Shown one piece after another: positions 52,349-59,881 of a DNA stretch of 64,000 nt; the first letter of the stretch is position 1; every line of letters begins with the position of its first letter. The stretch is from Asanoa sp. WMMD1127 (GTDB lineage Bacteria; Actinomycetota; Actinomycetes; Mycobacteriales; Micromonosporaceae). The position numbers were made by a program, and so were the translations under genes. Under the pieces are notes generated by a model, which was not told the DNA's origin, made no database searches, and saw only the letters and a list, made by a program, of their open reading frames with translations. The DNA is taken from the NCBI RefSeq assembly GCF_029626225.1, contig NZ_JARUBP010000001.1, positions 1,736,001 to 1,800,000 on the forward strand, given 5' to 3'.

Positions 52349-52633
52349 CTCTCGCTCCCGTCTAGATTGTGATCTCTGGCGCTTGGGATTGCTGGGGTTT
52401 GTCAGCGTCAGGGTACGTGATCAGGTCCGATGACGTCAGAGCTGGGTCTCCATGGCGTGGGTCCACGGAAGCTCGTGTTGGCATCTTAAGTGGCGTCCCG
52501 GCTCCGGCCTAGCGGCCTGCTCAACGAGATTGACCCGACCACGAAGCGGCATCTCCGGCCCTAGGCGCAGATCTTGCTGAGCAGGGCGTGCAGCCCTACA
52601 CTTTCTACATCGGACGGTAGGGCGGTCGTGATC
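52349..52633. other. Divergent promoter region with a decayed frame
   Basis: 285 bp between the cargo operon and the HIT-family gene. A short frame around 52490-52570 reads SRLRPSGLLNEIDP, then a stop, reminiscent of an IS110-type transposase fragment, but the match is too short to rely on. Promoters for both divergent units must lie here. Confidence 0.4.
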
Positions 52634-53230
52634 ATGGAGCGAGACTGCGACTTCTGCGAGCGGTTAAGCGGTGCTCATCACAGCCGACCATGGTACGACT
52701 TCAAGATCTTGGATGCCGACGACGCCTTCGTCGTGGTAGCGGCTCTTGGAGCGTTGGCGCCTGGCCACATCATGGTCGTCACGAGAGATCATCTTGAAAG
52801 CATGGCCGAGTTGTCTGTCGAAAACATCCACAGATTAGAAGCGGTCGCAACCAGATGGACTGACAAAGTACGTGAGCGCTGGGGTTGTGCGTTTCTCTTT
52901 GAGCACGGAGGTCGCACGTCCGGCGGCGCATGCATTTCCCACGCGCATCTCCAACTCTTGCCGCTTGCCAGCCCGCCCCAATTCGCTGGCCAGGCCCTTA
53001 GTTCGCTTGCCGACTTACGGGACGTATGTGGAGGAGGCAGGTCGTATGTCCTCGTCTGGGACGATAACGGCATTAGGCTCGATCCTGATCGAAAACCTGG
53101 CGCGAGATCGCTGCGCCGTCTCATCGCTCACTCGCTCGGAAGGCCGGACGAGTGGGATTACCTGGTCTTCCCTAACCTAGATAACGTGCGTCGCACGATC
53201 GAGGGTCTAGAACCGCCGCGCGTGTCGTGA
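52634..53230 (+). CDS. HIT-superfamily protein of the GalT/Ap4A-phosphorylase type
   Basis: A 198-residue protein starting at ATG 52634 (a GTG at 52628 is possible). Cys5-Asp-Phe-Cys8 is a CxxC zinc motif. The active site is SHAHLQLLP with H103 and H105 and Gln in the third position, so HxHxQ instead of HxHxH. HxHxQ is the hallmark of the nucleotidyl-transferring branch (GalT, Ap4A phosphorylase), pointing to nucleotide transfer rather than simple hydrolysis. It is divergent from the five-gene operon and shares its low-GC character. Confidence 0.83.
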   Translation: MERDCDFCERLSGAHHSRPWYDFKILDADDAFVVVAALGALAPGHIMVVTRDHLESMAELSVENIHRLEAVATRWTDKVRERWGCAFLFEHGGRTSGGACISHAHLQLLPLASPPQFAGQALSSLADLRDVCGGGRSYVLVWDDNGIRLDPDRKPGARSLRRLIAHSLGRPDEWDYLVFPNLDNVRRTIEGLEPPRVS

Positions 53231-53272
53231 CGCCGCGCGGTTATGCCCTGCTCTAGCAAAGGCCTTGACGTG

Positions 53273-53572
53273 TCAATAGCGGACGTACGGCTGGCTGTAG
53301 CGAACCAAGACTGTCCTATCAGTTGGCCGCGTAAGAATCGGACCCCATACCTCGCCGTACTTGCATCCGAAGCGCTCCATTGCCGATTCCACAGCTATCT
53401 CTGCCGCACCCTTGTCGGCGCACCAGGCAACAGTCTCCCAGCCAGGGCCTTCTAGATCGCCTCTCGATGATCTGACTACCTTGCGCCATACCCGAGCCTC
53501 GTAGATGCGGTCGGCCGCCGGTGGTCGTGTTGCGGGAGCAGAACGCGGAAAGTCCAGGTCATCGAAGCGCAT
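53273..53572 (-). CDS. Small protein of unknown function at the right end of the element
   Basis: An ATG at 53572 gives 99 residues with a strand-rich middle (RIYEARVWRKVVRS, GWETVAWCADKGAAEIAVE) and a Tyr-rich end. I do not recognise it. A longer frame to 53836 exists but its extra part does not look like protein. It faces the HIT gene and ends 42 bases from it. Confidence 0.5.
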   Translation of the reverse strand: MRFDDLDFPRSAPATRPPAADRIYEARVWRKVVRSSRGDLEGPGWETVAWCADKGAAEIAVESAMERFGCKYGEVWGPILTRPTDRTVLVRYSQPYVRY

Positions 53573-54010
53573 GAGGCTAGGGTACGTTGATTCCCCTTGC
53601 GCCAACAGGCTCAGCAGTCGCACCTGCCTTGATGGGACCGCTGATAAGGCCTGCGGCTCGGGTGTGCCGACGCTACCTTGAGAGGTCTGGATGCCGAACC
53701 AGCCCAAGACGCCGCTTAGGCGAATTCGCTGCGACGAGTCTTTGTGGAACCGGTTCGGTGAGCTAGCGGAGCCTGACCGGTCGGCTGCGCTCCGCCAGTT
53801 CATGCGTTGGTACTGCCGCGAGCCGGGGGTCGTCATGCCTAAGAGGCCATCCGGAGATCGGAGCTGAGGCCCTCGTTGTTAGGACGGTGTCAGGAAACCG
53901 CGCCGAACTTGTACGAGCGGATCCGGACCACTTCGCGTGGAAGTCGACGCATGCACATGCTAGAGCTGGTGCTGGGCCATGGAAGGGCGGAGCCGGACCG
54001 CCAGCGTAGA
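53573..54010. other. Right-end noncoding stretch before attR
   Basis: Roughly 440 bp without a supported gene between the last cargo gene and attR. Nothing recognisable was found. Confidence 0.4.
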
Positions 54011-54118
54011 ACTGAAAATCGGAAGGTCGGCGGTTCGACCCCGCCCCTGGCCACATAGCCTTTCGCCGGGCTACAGCAGCGTCCACCAGCGGAAACACGT
54101 CGGTGGGCGTTTTGCTTT
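54011..54118 (+). repeat. attR: 108-bp direct repeat
   Basis: Copy of the tRNA-Phe 3' half and terminator (36753-36860, one mismatch at 54097). It lacks the 5' half of the tRNA and so is not a gene. Chromosomal sequence, the methyltransferase gene stop, begins at its right edge. Confidence 0.95.
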
Positions 54119-54749
54119 ATCCGCGGGCCAGCACGCTCACCCGGCCCGGTTCGCTGTCCCGTTCGACGACGGTCAGGCCCTCGTCCTCCAGCAGATGCGT
54201 GAGCGAGTTGTCGTTGTAAAAGCGGACCGCGCCGGGCACTACGCGGTAGGACGCCGCACGCAGCCGCCAGTACCAGCTCGGTGACGTCTGCCGGGTGCCG
54301 TCGCGGGTGGGAGCGGTGATCAACAAGTGCCCGCCCGGGCGGAGGCAGCGGCGGATCTCGGCGATGAAGGCCGCCGGCTGCGGGAGATGCTGGAGCACCA
54401 GGACGGCGAGGACGCCACCGAGCGATCCGTCCGGGAAGGGCAGCGGCGCGCGGACATCGTGCGCGGCGAAGGCCGCTGCTGTCGCGTCGCGGGCGGCGCG
54501 CGCTCGTGCGACCTCGACCATGCGAGGCGAACCGTCGAGGCCCGTCACGTCGTAGCCGCGGCGCGCGAGGGCCAGGGCGTGCGCGCCGGGTCCGCAGCCG
54601 AGGTCGGCCACCGGTCCGGGCGGTGTGACCAACCTGGCGAGCGCGTCCGCGGTCCGCTCGACGAGCTCTCGGTGGTCATCGCGGCGCCGTTCCCAGGCTG
54701 CGCTCTCCCGGTCGTACATGAAGCGAAAGAACCACTGCGGTGCCGGCAT
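54117..54749 (-). CDS. Class I SAM-dependent methyltransferase
   Basis: A 210-residue protein with VADLGCGPGAHALALA (AdoMet motif I) near residue 48, GLDGSPRMVEVARARA and LVLQHLPQPAAFI. This is a generic small-molecule methyltransferase; the C-terminal lid is short. Its stop codon uses two bases of the attR repeat, and the gene is complete, so the element insertion has not damaged it. Confidence 0.83.
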   Translation of the reverse strand: MPAPQWFFRFMYDRESAAWERRRDDHRELVERTADALARLVTPPGPVADLGCGPGAHALALARRGYDVTGLDGSPRMVEVARARAARDATAAAFAAHDVRAPLPFPDGSLGGVLAVLVLQHLPQPAAFIAEIRRCLRPGGHLLITAPTRDGTRQTSPSWYWRLRAASYRVVPGAVRFYNDNSLTHLLEDEGLTVVERDSEPGRVSVLARG

Positions 54750-54806
54750 GGCCGTAACGCTATTTCGGTTGGGTGCGTGGTCAGCCCTTGGTTACCGTCC
54801 TCGTCT

Positions 54807-55529
54807 GTGACACGCCCGGATTTCGACTCCTACCTGATCTGCGCGACGCCCCGCTCCGGCAGCACCTTGCTGTGCGGTCTGCTGGACTCGTCCGGAGTTG
54901 CTGGTCACCCGGCCTCCTACTTCAACCGCAAGACCCTGGATCAATACGCCGGTGAGTGGCGGATCGCCCGGCCGCGGGACGGGCGGATCGACGAAGCGTT
55001 CGTACGCGCGGCGCTGGTCGCCGGCCGGACTCCGAACGGTGTTTTCGGCGGGCGGATCATGGCGGAGACGATGCCGGAGCTGATCAGCGACCTCGCCGAC
55101 GGGGCGGCCGAGACAATCGACCTGCTGAGCGCCCAGTTCGGTCGCCTCAAATTCGTCCACCTGCGGCGGCGCGATCCCGTGGCCCAGGCGGTGTCGTGGG
55201 CGAGGTCGTTGCAGACGCACTTCTGGCATCCGGGGGAAGCCGTCGAGCCCGGCGGCCAGGATCCTTACTACGACGAAGAGCTTATCGGTGGGCTGGTCGA
55301 CAGCATCGAGCAGTACGAGGCGGATTGGTCAGCCTGGTTCGCCGCGCACGGCATCGCGCCCTGCGAGGTGACGTATGAGGAGTTGGCGGCAGATCCGCTC
55401 GGCACCGCGGAGCAGGTGCTCGGCTATCTCGGTCTGACCGTCCCGCCGGATCGGCAGCTGGTCGTCGGCCACCGTCGACAGGCGGATCAACTCAACGCCG
55501 AGTGGATCGCGCGCTTCAAAGCTCGCTGA
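54807..55529 (+). CDS. Stf0-family sulfotransferase
   Basis: A GTG at 54807 gives 240 residues. CATPRSGSTLLCGLL is the PAPS 5'-phosphosulfate loop; GRIMAETMPEL, KFVHLRRRDPVAQAVSWARS (3'-phosphate loop) and EVTYEELAADP follow the Stf0 pattern. Stf0 in mycobacteria sulfates trehalose; the acceptor here is unknown. Divergent from the methyltransferase. Confidence 0.86.
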   Translation: MTRPDFDSYLICATPRSGSTLLCGLLDSSGVAGHPASYFNRKTLDQYAGEWRIARPRDGRIDEAFVRAALVAGRTPNGVFGGRIMAETMPELISDLADGAAETIDLLSAQFGRLKFVHLRRRDPVAQAVSWARSLQTHFWHPGEAVEPGGQDPYYDEELIGGLVDSIEQYEADWSAWFAAHGIAPCEVTYEELAADPLGTAEQVLGYLGLTVPPDRQLVVGHRRQADQLNAEWIARFKAR

Positions 55530-56052
55530 TCTGCTCGCGCAGGGCGTGGTCGAGCTCGCGGATCAGCTCCCCGACCCGCCCGCCACCGGTCGGCGCCGCC
55601 GGATAGCGGCGCAGCACCTCGATCACGAGCGGCGCCGCCCGCCTCGCCGCGCGCGCGAGCTGTTCGTCCGCGTCGCCGCCCAGCAGCTCGGCCGCCCGGG
55701 CCGCGTGGGCGGCGGCGCCCAGGATGTGCTTGACCTGGGTGGCGTTGGCCAGCGGGTGGAGATATGCGGCGCCGGCGGCGGCCATCGCCGCGCGGACGGC
55801 CTCGCCGGCCGCCGAGGTGTTCGCCGCACCGGCCGCTTTCAGGGCGGCCCAGGCGGTGTCGCGCAGAACCTTCCCGCGCTTGCCGCCGGCGGCGAACGCC
55901 GAAGCGGCCTCGATCGCCTCCCGGGGCCGCGGGTCGCCGGGCTGGGCGCGCTCGTAAATCTCCAACGCCGCCAGGGCACAGTCCGCGGCGAAGCCCGCGA
56001 CCGCCCGCAGCTCCGCCATGGTCAACTCGATGTCGCCGGATCCACCCGCCAC
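55516..56052 (-). CDS. Imm5-like putative immunity protein
   Basis: A GTG at 56052 gives 178 residues; an ATG at 56019 is possible. The protein is a helical, Ala-rich repeat: AELRAVAGFAADCALAALEI, YLHPLANATQVKHILGAAAH with the conserved His pair, and a C-terminal helix. It fits the putative immunity protein family related to Imm5, but no toxin gene is adjacent. Converges on the sulfotransferase with a 14-base overlap. Confidence 0.6.
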   Translation of the reverse strand: MAGGSGDIELTMAELRAVAGFAADCALAALEIYERAQPGDPRPREAIEAASAFAAGGKRGKVLRDTAWAALKAAGAANTSAAGEAVRAAMAAAGAAYLHPLANATQVKHILGAAAHAARAAELLGGDADEQLARAARRAAPLVIEVLRRYPAAPTGGGRVGELIRELDHALREQISEL

Positions 56053-56212
56053 GGCTCGCCATCCTCGCCTGCCAGGCGGGCGCGAGCCAACGATTGCGCA
56101 GCGGAGATCGGGTTTCGGTTCACGAGCGGTTCGGCACGCCGGCCTCGCGGGCGCGGCCGCCCCTCTCCTGCTGTCCCAGTCCCTTCCGACCACCTTGTCG
56201 GCGCCCAGGAAA

Positions 56213-56767
56213 TCAACGCTTCTTCGTGCACGTCAGCACGATCAGGCCACCCGGTTCCACCTTCGACCCGGCCTTCTCCGACTGCTTTGTGACCGTCCAG
56301 TTCGCCGGCAGGATCACGAACGTGTCCATCTCGTCCTGGGAACCCAACTCGATCTGCTCCGGCGGCCAACCGAGCCGCTCCAGCTTGTCCTGTGCGACCG
56401 CCGCGTTGAGGCCGACAAGGTCTGGCATCCGCACCGTGACGGGTGGTGCCGGGGACAGGTCGTCCTGCGCTGCTTCGGGCGGCTCGGTTTCGGCCACCGG
56501 GGCCGGGACGTAGGGCTCCTTCTGCTGCCGCGTCTCCGTCGGCTCGCTGCTCGCCACCGCGGCCTCGTTCCCGGTCGTGGTGGTGTCGCCGTTGAGCGCC
56601 GCGATCCCGATGCCGCCGCAGCACAAGGCGAGGAGAACGACGCCGCCCACGATCCACGGCGTTTTGGAGCGCCGCCGTGGAATCGGCGGGCCGTAGTGGG
56701 GCACGCCGGGTGGTGGCGGGAATGCGGGGCCATGGTTCGGCGGCGGCGGCGGGGGCTGGTAGGTCAT
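56213..56767 (-). CDS. PASTA-domain membrane protein
   Basis: A 184-residue protein: a Pro-rich cytoplasmic N-terminus (residues 1-33), one membrane helix (PWIVGGVVLLALCCGGIGIAAL), an acidic linker and a PASTA domain from about 113 (VRMPDLVGLNAAVAQDKLERLG). PASTA domains bind peptidoglycan fragments. A single PASTA without kinase suggests an envelope sensor or adaptor. Confidence 0.8.
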   Translation of the reverse strand: MTYQPPPPPPNHGPAFPPPPGVPHYGPPIPRRRSKTPWIVGGVVLLALCCGGIGIAALNGDTTTTGNEAAVASSEPTETRQQKEPYVPAPVAETEPPEAAQDDLSPAPPVTVRMPDLVGLNAAVAQDKLERLGWPPEQIELGSQDEMDTFVILPANWTVTKQSEKAGSKVEPGGLIVLTCTKKR

Positions 56768-56992
56768 CGTGGTGCTCCGGTTCTGGATCGCGCCTCTTGG
56801 GCGTGCTGGCGACTTGGGGTATCTTGCCCGCTTTTGTCACCAACGCGACATCGAGAACACGTGCCTAGCTGCACGACGACAAGCGGCGTTGAAAATCCCT
56901 CGGCCAGCCGTGGGCCTGAAACGGCGGAGTGCGACTTCGGATCGGCTGACCCCGGTCGAGTGATCACGGGGCGGGCGGTCAGCCGGGCGGCG

Positions 56993-57739
56993 TCAGTGCG
57001 GACGCCAGGCGTGTTCGATCACGTCACCGAAGGGTTGGAAGCTGAGGCGTTCATAGAGGCTGACCGCGCCCTGTGCCGCCTGCAGGACCGCGATGTCATG
57101 GCCCTCCGCCGCCGCGAGGTCCAGGCCGAAGCTGAGCAGCGCGCTCGCCCAGCCCTGCCGCCGCGCCCCCTCCAGCGTGCAGACGTTGTAGAACCCCGCC
57201 ACTCCGCCGCCGTAACAAAGCTCCGCCGCGGCGACCGGAACGTCGTCGGCGTACCCGATCAAGTAGCGCGACGTGCTCACGAGCGCCCACGGCGCCGCCC
57301 GCGCGAAGAACTCCACCACCGTCCCCGACGGCGGCGTCCAGTTGGCGGCCACCACGCCCGCCCAGTCCGCCAGCTCGAGCGACGTCGACGCCACCCGGAC
57401 CGGGCGGTCGACCAACCGCCGGCCGGTCGGGCACCACATCGCCACCTCGCGCTCCGGGATCGGCAGACCAGCCGCCAGCAGCCGATCCGACAAATCCGCG
57501 GGTGCCGAGCCAGGACCGACCCACCAGGTGTACGGCCGGTCGAGCAGCGCCAGCACCGACGCGATTCGCGCATCCACGTCGCCGTCGAAGCGGGCCGCGG
57601 CCACGGTGTTGAACGTGTCGTCCGCCAACCCGCTGTCACAGACGACCACATCGCCGGTGGCCAGCAGCCGCATGCCCGGCGCGAACCGGTGCAGGTGCGA
57701 CGCGTGCCACGCGAGGTTGTCGTCGAGCGCGCGGTTCAC
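56993..57739 (-). CDS. GNAT N-acetyltransferase
   Basis: A 248-residue protein whose C-terminal half has the GNAT core: AGFYNVCTLEGARRQGWASALL (acetyl-CoA pyrophosphate loop) and AVLQAAQGAVSLYERLSFQPF. The N-terminal 120 residues are a less-conserved acceptor-binding domain. ATGA overlap with the upstream DUF2786 gene indicates co-translation. The acceptor is unknown. Confidence 0.82.
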   Translation of the reverse strand: MNRALDDNLAWHASHLHRFAPGMRLLATGDVVVCDSGLADDTFNTVAAARFDGDVDARIASVLALLDRPYTWWVGPGSAPADLSDRLLAAGLPIPEREVAMWCPTGRRLVDRPVRVASTSLELADWAGVVAANWTPPSGTVVEFFARAAPWALVSTSRYLIGYADDVPVAAAELCYGGGVAGFYNVCTLEGARRQGWASALLSFGLDLAAAEGHDIAVLQAAQGAVSLYERLSFQPFGDVIEHAWRPH

Positions 57740-58437
57740 GGCAACGCCGACCGCGAGCCGCCCCGAACCCCCACGCCTCCGCCGAGGTCAGCGCTCGTGC
57801 CGGCCGCGTACCCCGACGCCCCGCCATCCCCGCTGAGCCGCCGCGGCCGCGCCATCCGGGCCGTCGGATAGGCCTCGTCCCGGCGCCGCTCCACCGCGCC
57901 CGACCGGTCCGCCAGCACGAGGTCCATCGACGGCACAGCCGAGGAGGCCGCCGACTCCGCCGCGCGCAGCCGGGTCGAGACCGCCGCGGCGAAGCCCGCC
58001 AGCCACGACCGCCGGAACGCGGCCGGGTGCTGGCCCCACGGCACCGGCGTGGCCGACAGCCCGTGGGCCGCCTGCACCAGCAGCGACGTGAAGAGCAGCT
58101 CCGCCCGGGTCACGTCGCTGTCGAAGCCGAACAGGTGCACCGCGATCGAACCGTTTCTGGTCAGCCGGACCGTGCGGCAGCGCAACGGGATCGCCACGCC
58201 GACCAGCAGGCCGGCCTTGTCGGTGGCGTACGGCGCCGGCACGTCGATCAGGCGGTCGACCACCGGGTCGCGGGCCGGATCCCGGGCGGCCAGCAGCGCC
58301 TGGTCGACGCCGTACTTCGCGATCAGCTCCGTCGCCTTCGCGGTCAGCGCCTCGGCCTCGGCCGGCGAGCAGGCCGGGTCCTCGGCCTTCGCCAGCAGCT
58401 TGCGCACCTTGTCAAGCACGAGGTCAAGAGATAGCAC
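57736..58437 (-). CDS. DUF2786 protein
   Basis: A 233-residue protein with the DUF2786 start LDLVLDKVRKLLAKAEDPAC, then AEALTAKATELIAKYGVDQALL. The C-terminal Gly/Arg-rich tail (about 60 residues) is disordered. Actinobacteria carry several such genes with no known role. It overlaps the GNAT gene. Confidence 0.8.
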   Translation of the reverse strand: MLSLDLVLDKVRKLLAKAEDPACSPAEAEALTAKATELIAKYGVDQALLAARDPARDPVVDRLIDVPAPYATDKAGLLVGVAIPLRCRTVRLTRNGSIAVHLFGFDSDVTRAELLFTSLLVQAAHGLSATPVPWGQHPAAFRRSWLAGFAAAVSTRLRAAESAASSAVPSMDLVLADRSGAVERRRDEAYPTARMARPRRLSGDGGASGYAAGTSADLGGGVGVRGGSRSALP

Positions 58438-58520
58438 ATCGTCGGAAACGACTGTCAGACATGGATGCTCGTCAGTACGCTGAGCCCCGGCCCGCGATGA
58501 TCCACCCTGGAGGTCCCGCG

Positions 58521-58940
58521 ATGCGACTGCTCCGCGTTCTGCTCGCGTTCACCGTCACCGTTTTCGGTCTCGTCGTCGCCAGTCCGGCGGCCCGTGCCGA
58601 GCCCGTCCCGCTCACCGCCGCCGACCAGGCCGCCGCCGCAACCTGTTATGGGGGTTACGTGCGCAAGACGTTGACCCGCGGCGGCAACGGCTTCGACGCC
58701 GGCCCCTACACCACCTCGTCGCGCTGCCGGGACATCAACGTCCGCAACGGAAGCGTCTACCCCTACAAGGTCTGCGTGATCTTCGTGTCCGTCGGCTCGT
58801 GCAACTACTGGACGAGTGTGCCGACCGGCGGCAGCTGGCGGGTCGCGGCGACCAACGTGCGCGACAACACCCGCTTCTACGTGCGGGTGGTCACGGCCGA
58901 ATACAAGTACGAGCCGTTGGTGATCGACACCGCTTACTGA
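58521..58940 (+). CDS. Small secreted protein of unknown function
   Basis: An ATG at 58521 after GGAGG (nine bases) gives 139 residues. The signal peptide is RLLRVLLAFTVTVFGLVVA with cleavage near residue 27 (ARA-EP). The mature part of about 110 residues has four Cys that could form two disulfides and is rich in aromatic residues and Asn. No family is recognised. Confidence 0.72.
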   Translation: MRLLRVLLAFTVTVFGLVVASPAARAEPVPLTAADQAAAATCYGGYVRKTLTRGGNGFDAGPYTTSSRCRDINVRNGSVYPYKVCVIFVSVGSCNYWTSVPTGGSWRVAATNVRDNTRFYVRVVTAEYKYEPLVIDTAY

Positions 58941-59323
58941 GAACGGCGGCGCAGGGTCGCCACGGCCGACCCCGCCAGCGTCAGCAAGCATTCCGGCAAC
59001 TGACCGTCGGCCAGCGCGGCGCCGAACAGCGCCTCGCCGGTCGACGCGTCGCTGTTGGCGTAGGCGCTGACGAACCGGGCCACCCAGCGGGTGTCGTACC
59101 CGGCCTCGTCGATGTTCGGGAAGTCGAGCGTCCACCGACCGACCGGCACGCCCTCACCGACCATCGTCGCGGCGAGGCACCACGCGACGTCGTAGGCGCC
59201 GACCACGCCGGACCGGTCGACCACCGCGTCGAAGGCGTTGGCGACCGCGTCGCTGTCGCCGTCGAGGGCGAGCCGCAACACCTGCGCGGCGTCGTCGACC
59301 GCATCCGGGGGAACCTCGACCAC
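58934..59323 (-). CDS. Hypothetical protein
   Basis: A 129-residue protein starting at a GTG. Helical, acidic N-terminal part (VDDAAQVLRLALDGDSDAVANAF) and a conserved-looking WCLAATMVGEGVPVGRWTL. Not recognised. It overlaps the convergent secreted gene by seven bases. Confidence 0.65.
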   Translation of the reverse strand: MVEVPPDAVDDAAQVLRLALDGDSDAVANAFDAVVDRSGVVGAYDVAWCLAATMVGEGVPVGRWTLDFPNIDEAGYDTRWVARFVSAYANSDASTGEALFGAALADGQLPECLLTLAGSAVATLRRRSQ

Positions 59324-59368
59324 GGGCGAACTCTACGACCCGGCGTCAACTCCGACCACCGGAACGAG

Positions 59369-59770
59369 TCAGCTCGGCGCGCGCAGCAGACAGGTGAGCC
59401 GGGCGGTGCAGACGCGGTCGCCGCTCTCGTCCGAGATGACGATCTCGTACGTCGCCATGCTGCGCCCCCGATGCGCGGGTGTGGCGACACCGGTGACCGT
59501 GCCCTCCCGCAGCGCCTTGTGGTGGGTGGCGCTGATGTCGACACCCAGGGCCAGCGGGCGGCCGACGGTCTGCCCGTGCAGGGCCGCGCCGTAGGAACCC
59601 AGCGTCTCCGCGAGCACGCAGGACGCGCCGCCGTGCAGCAGCCCGTACGGCTGGGTGTTGCCGTCGACCGGCATGGTGGCGACGACCCGCTCCGGGGTCA
59701 TCTCGGTGACCTTGATGCCCATCCGCTCAGCGAGCGCGCCGGGGCCGTGGTCGAGGGGTGATGTTGACAC
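59369..59770 (-). CDS. PaaI-type hotdog thioesterase
   Basis: A 133-residue hotdog-fold protein: YGLLHGGASCVLAETLGSY with the HGG motif and catalytic Glu position, then GVDISATHHKALREGTV and a C-terminal strand. It fits 1,4-dihydroxy-2-naphthoyl-CoA/phenylacetyl-CoA thioesterase relatives. Starts at GTG 59770. Confidence 0.86.
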   Translation of the reverse strand: MSTSPLDHGPGALAERMGIKVTEMTPERVVATMPVDGNTQPYGLLHGGASCVLAETLGSYGAALHGQTVGRPLALGVDISATHHKALREGTVTGVATPAHRGRSMATYEIVISDESGDRVCTARLTCLLRAPS

Positions 59771-59881
59771 GCAGTCACGTTACCTGCCGGTAGACCGGCT
59801 TTCGTCGGGCGCTATCCCACATATCGACTGCGGCACGCTACTGTGCCCCTGACCTTCAGGGGAGGAAGGACGGACACCCCC

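Larger units (their letters stand above)
36753..54118. mobile_element. AICE-like integrative element in tRNA-Phe (about 17.3 kb)
   Basis: Bounded by the 108-bp repeats, with integrase and excisionase next to the tRNA, an FtsK/TraB-type translocase, Spd-like membrane genes, regulators, a NUDIX protein and cargo. This is the layout of actinomycete integrative and conjugative elements (pSAM2 type). One repeat unit plus the interval, 36753-54010, is 17,258 bp. No replication initiator (RepSA or primase-polymerase type) is visible. Confidence 0.88.

Noticed and set aside
52490-52573. IS110-like transposase fragment
   Set aside because: Only about 20 codons resemble the family and a stop interrupts them; too short to call.
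53763-54098. Minus-strand frame across attR
   Set aside because: Its GAGSNRRPSDFQF part is the antisense of the duplicated tRNA-Phe tail; no ribosome site or independent evidence.
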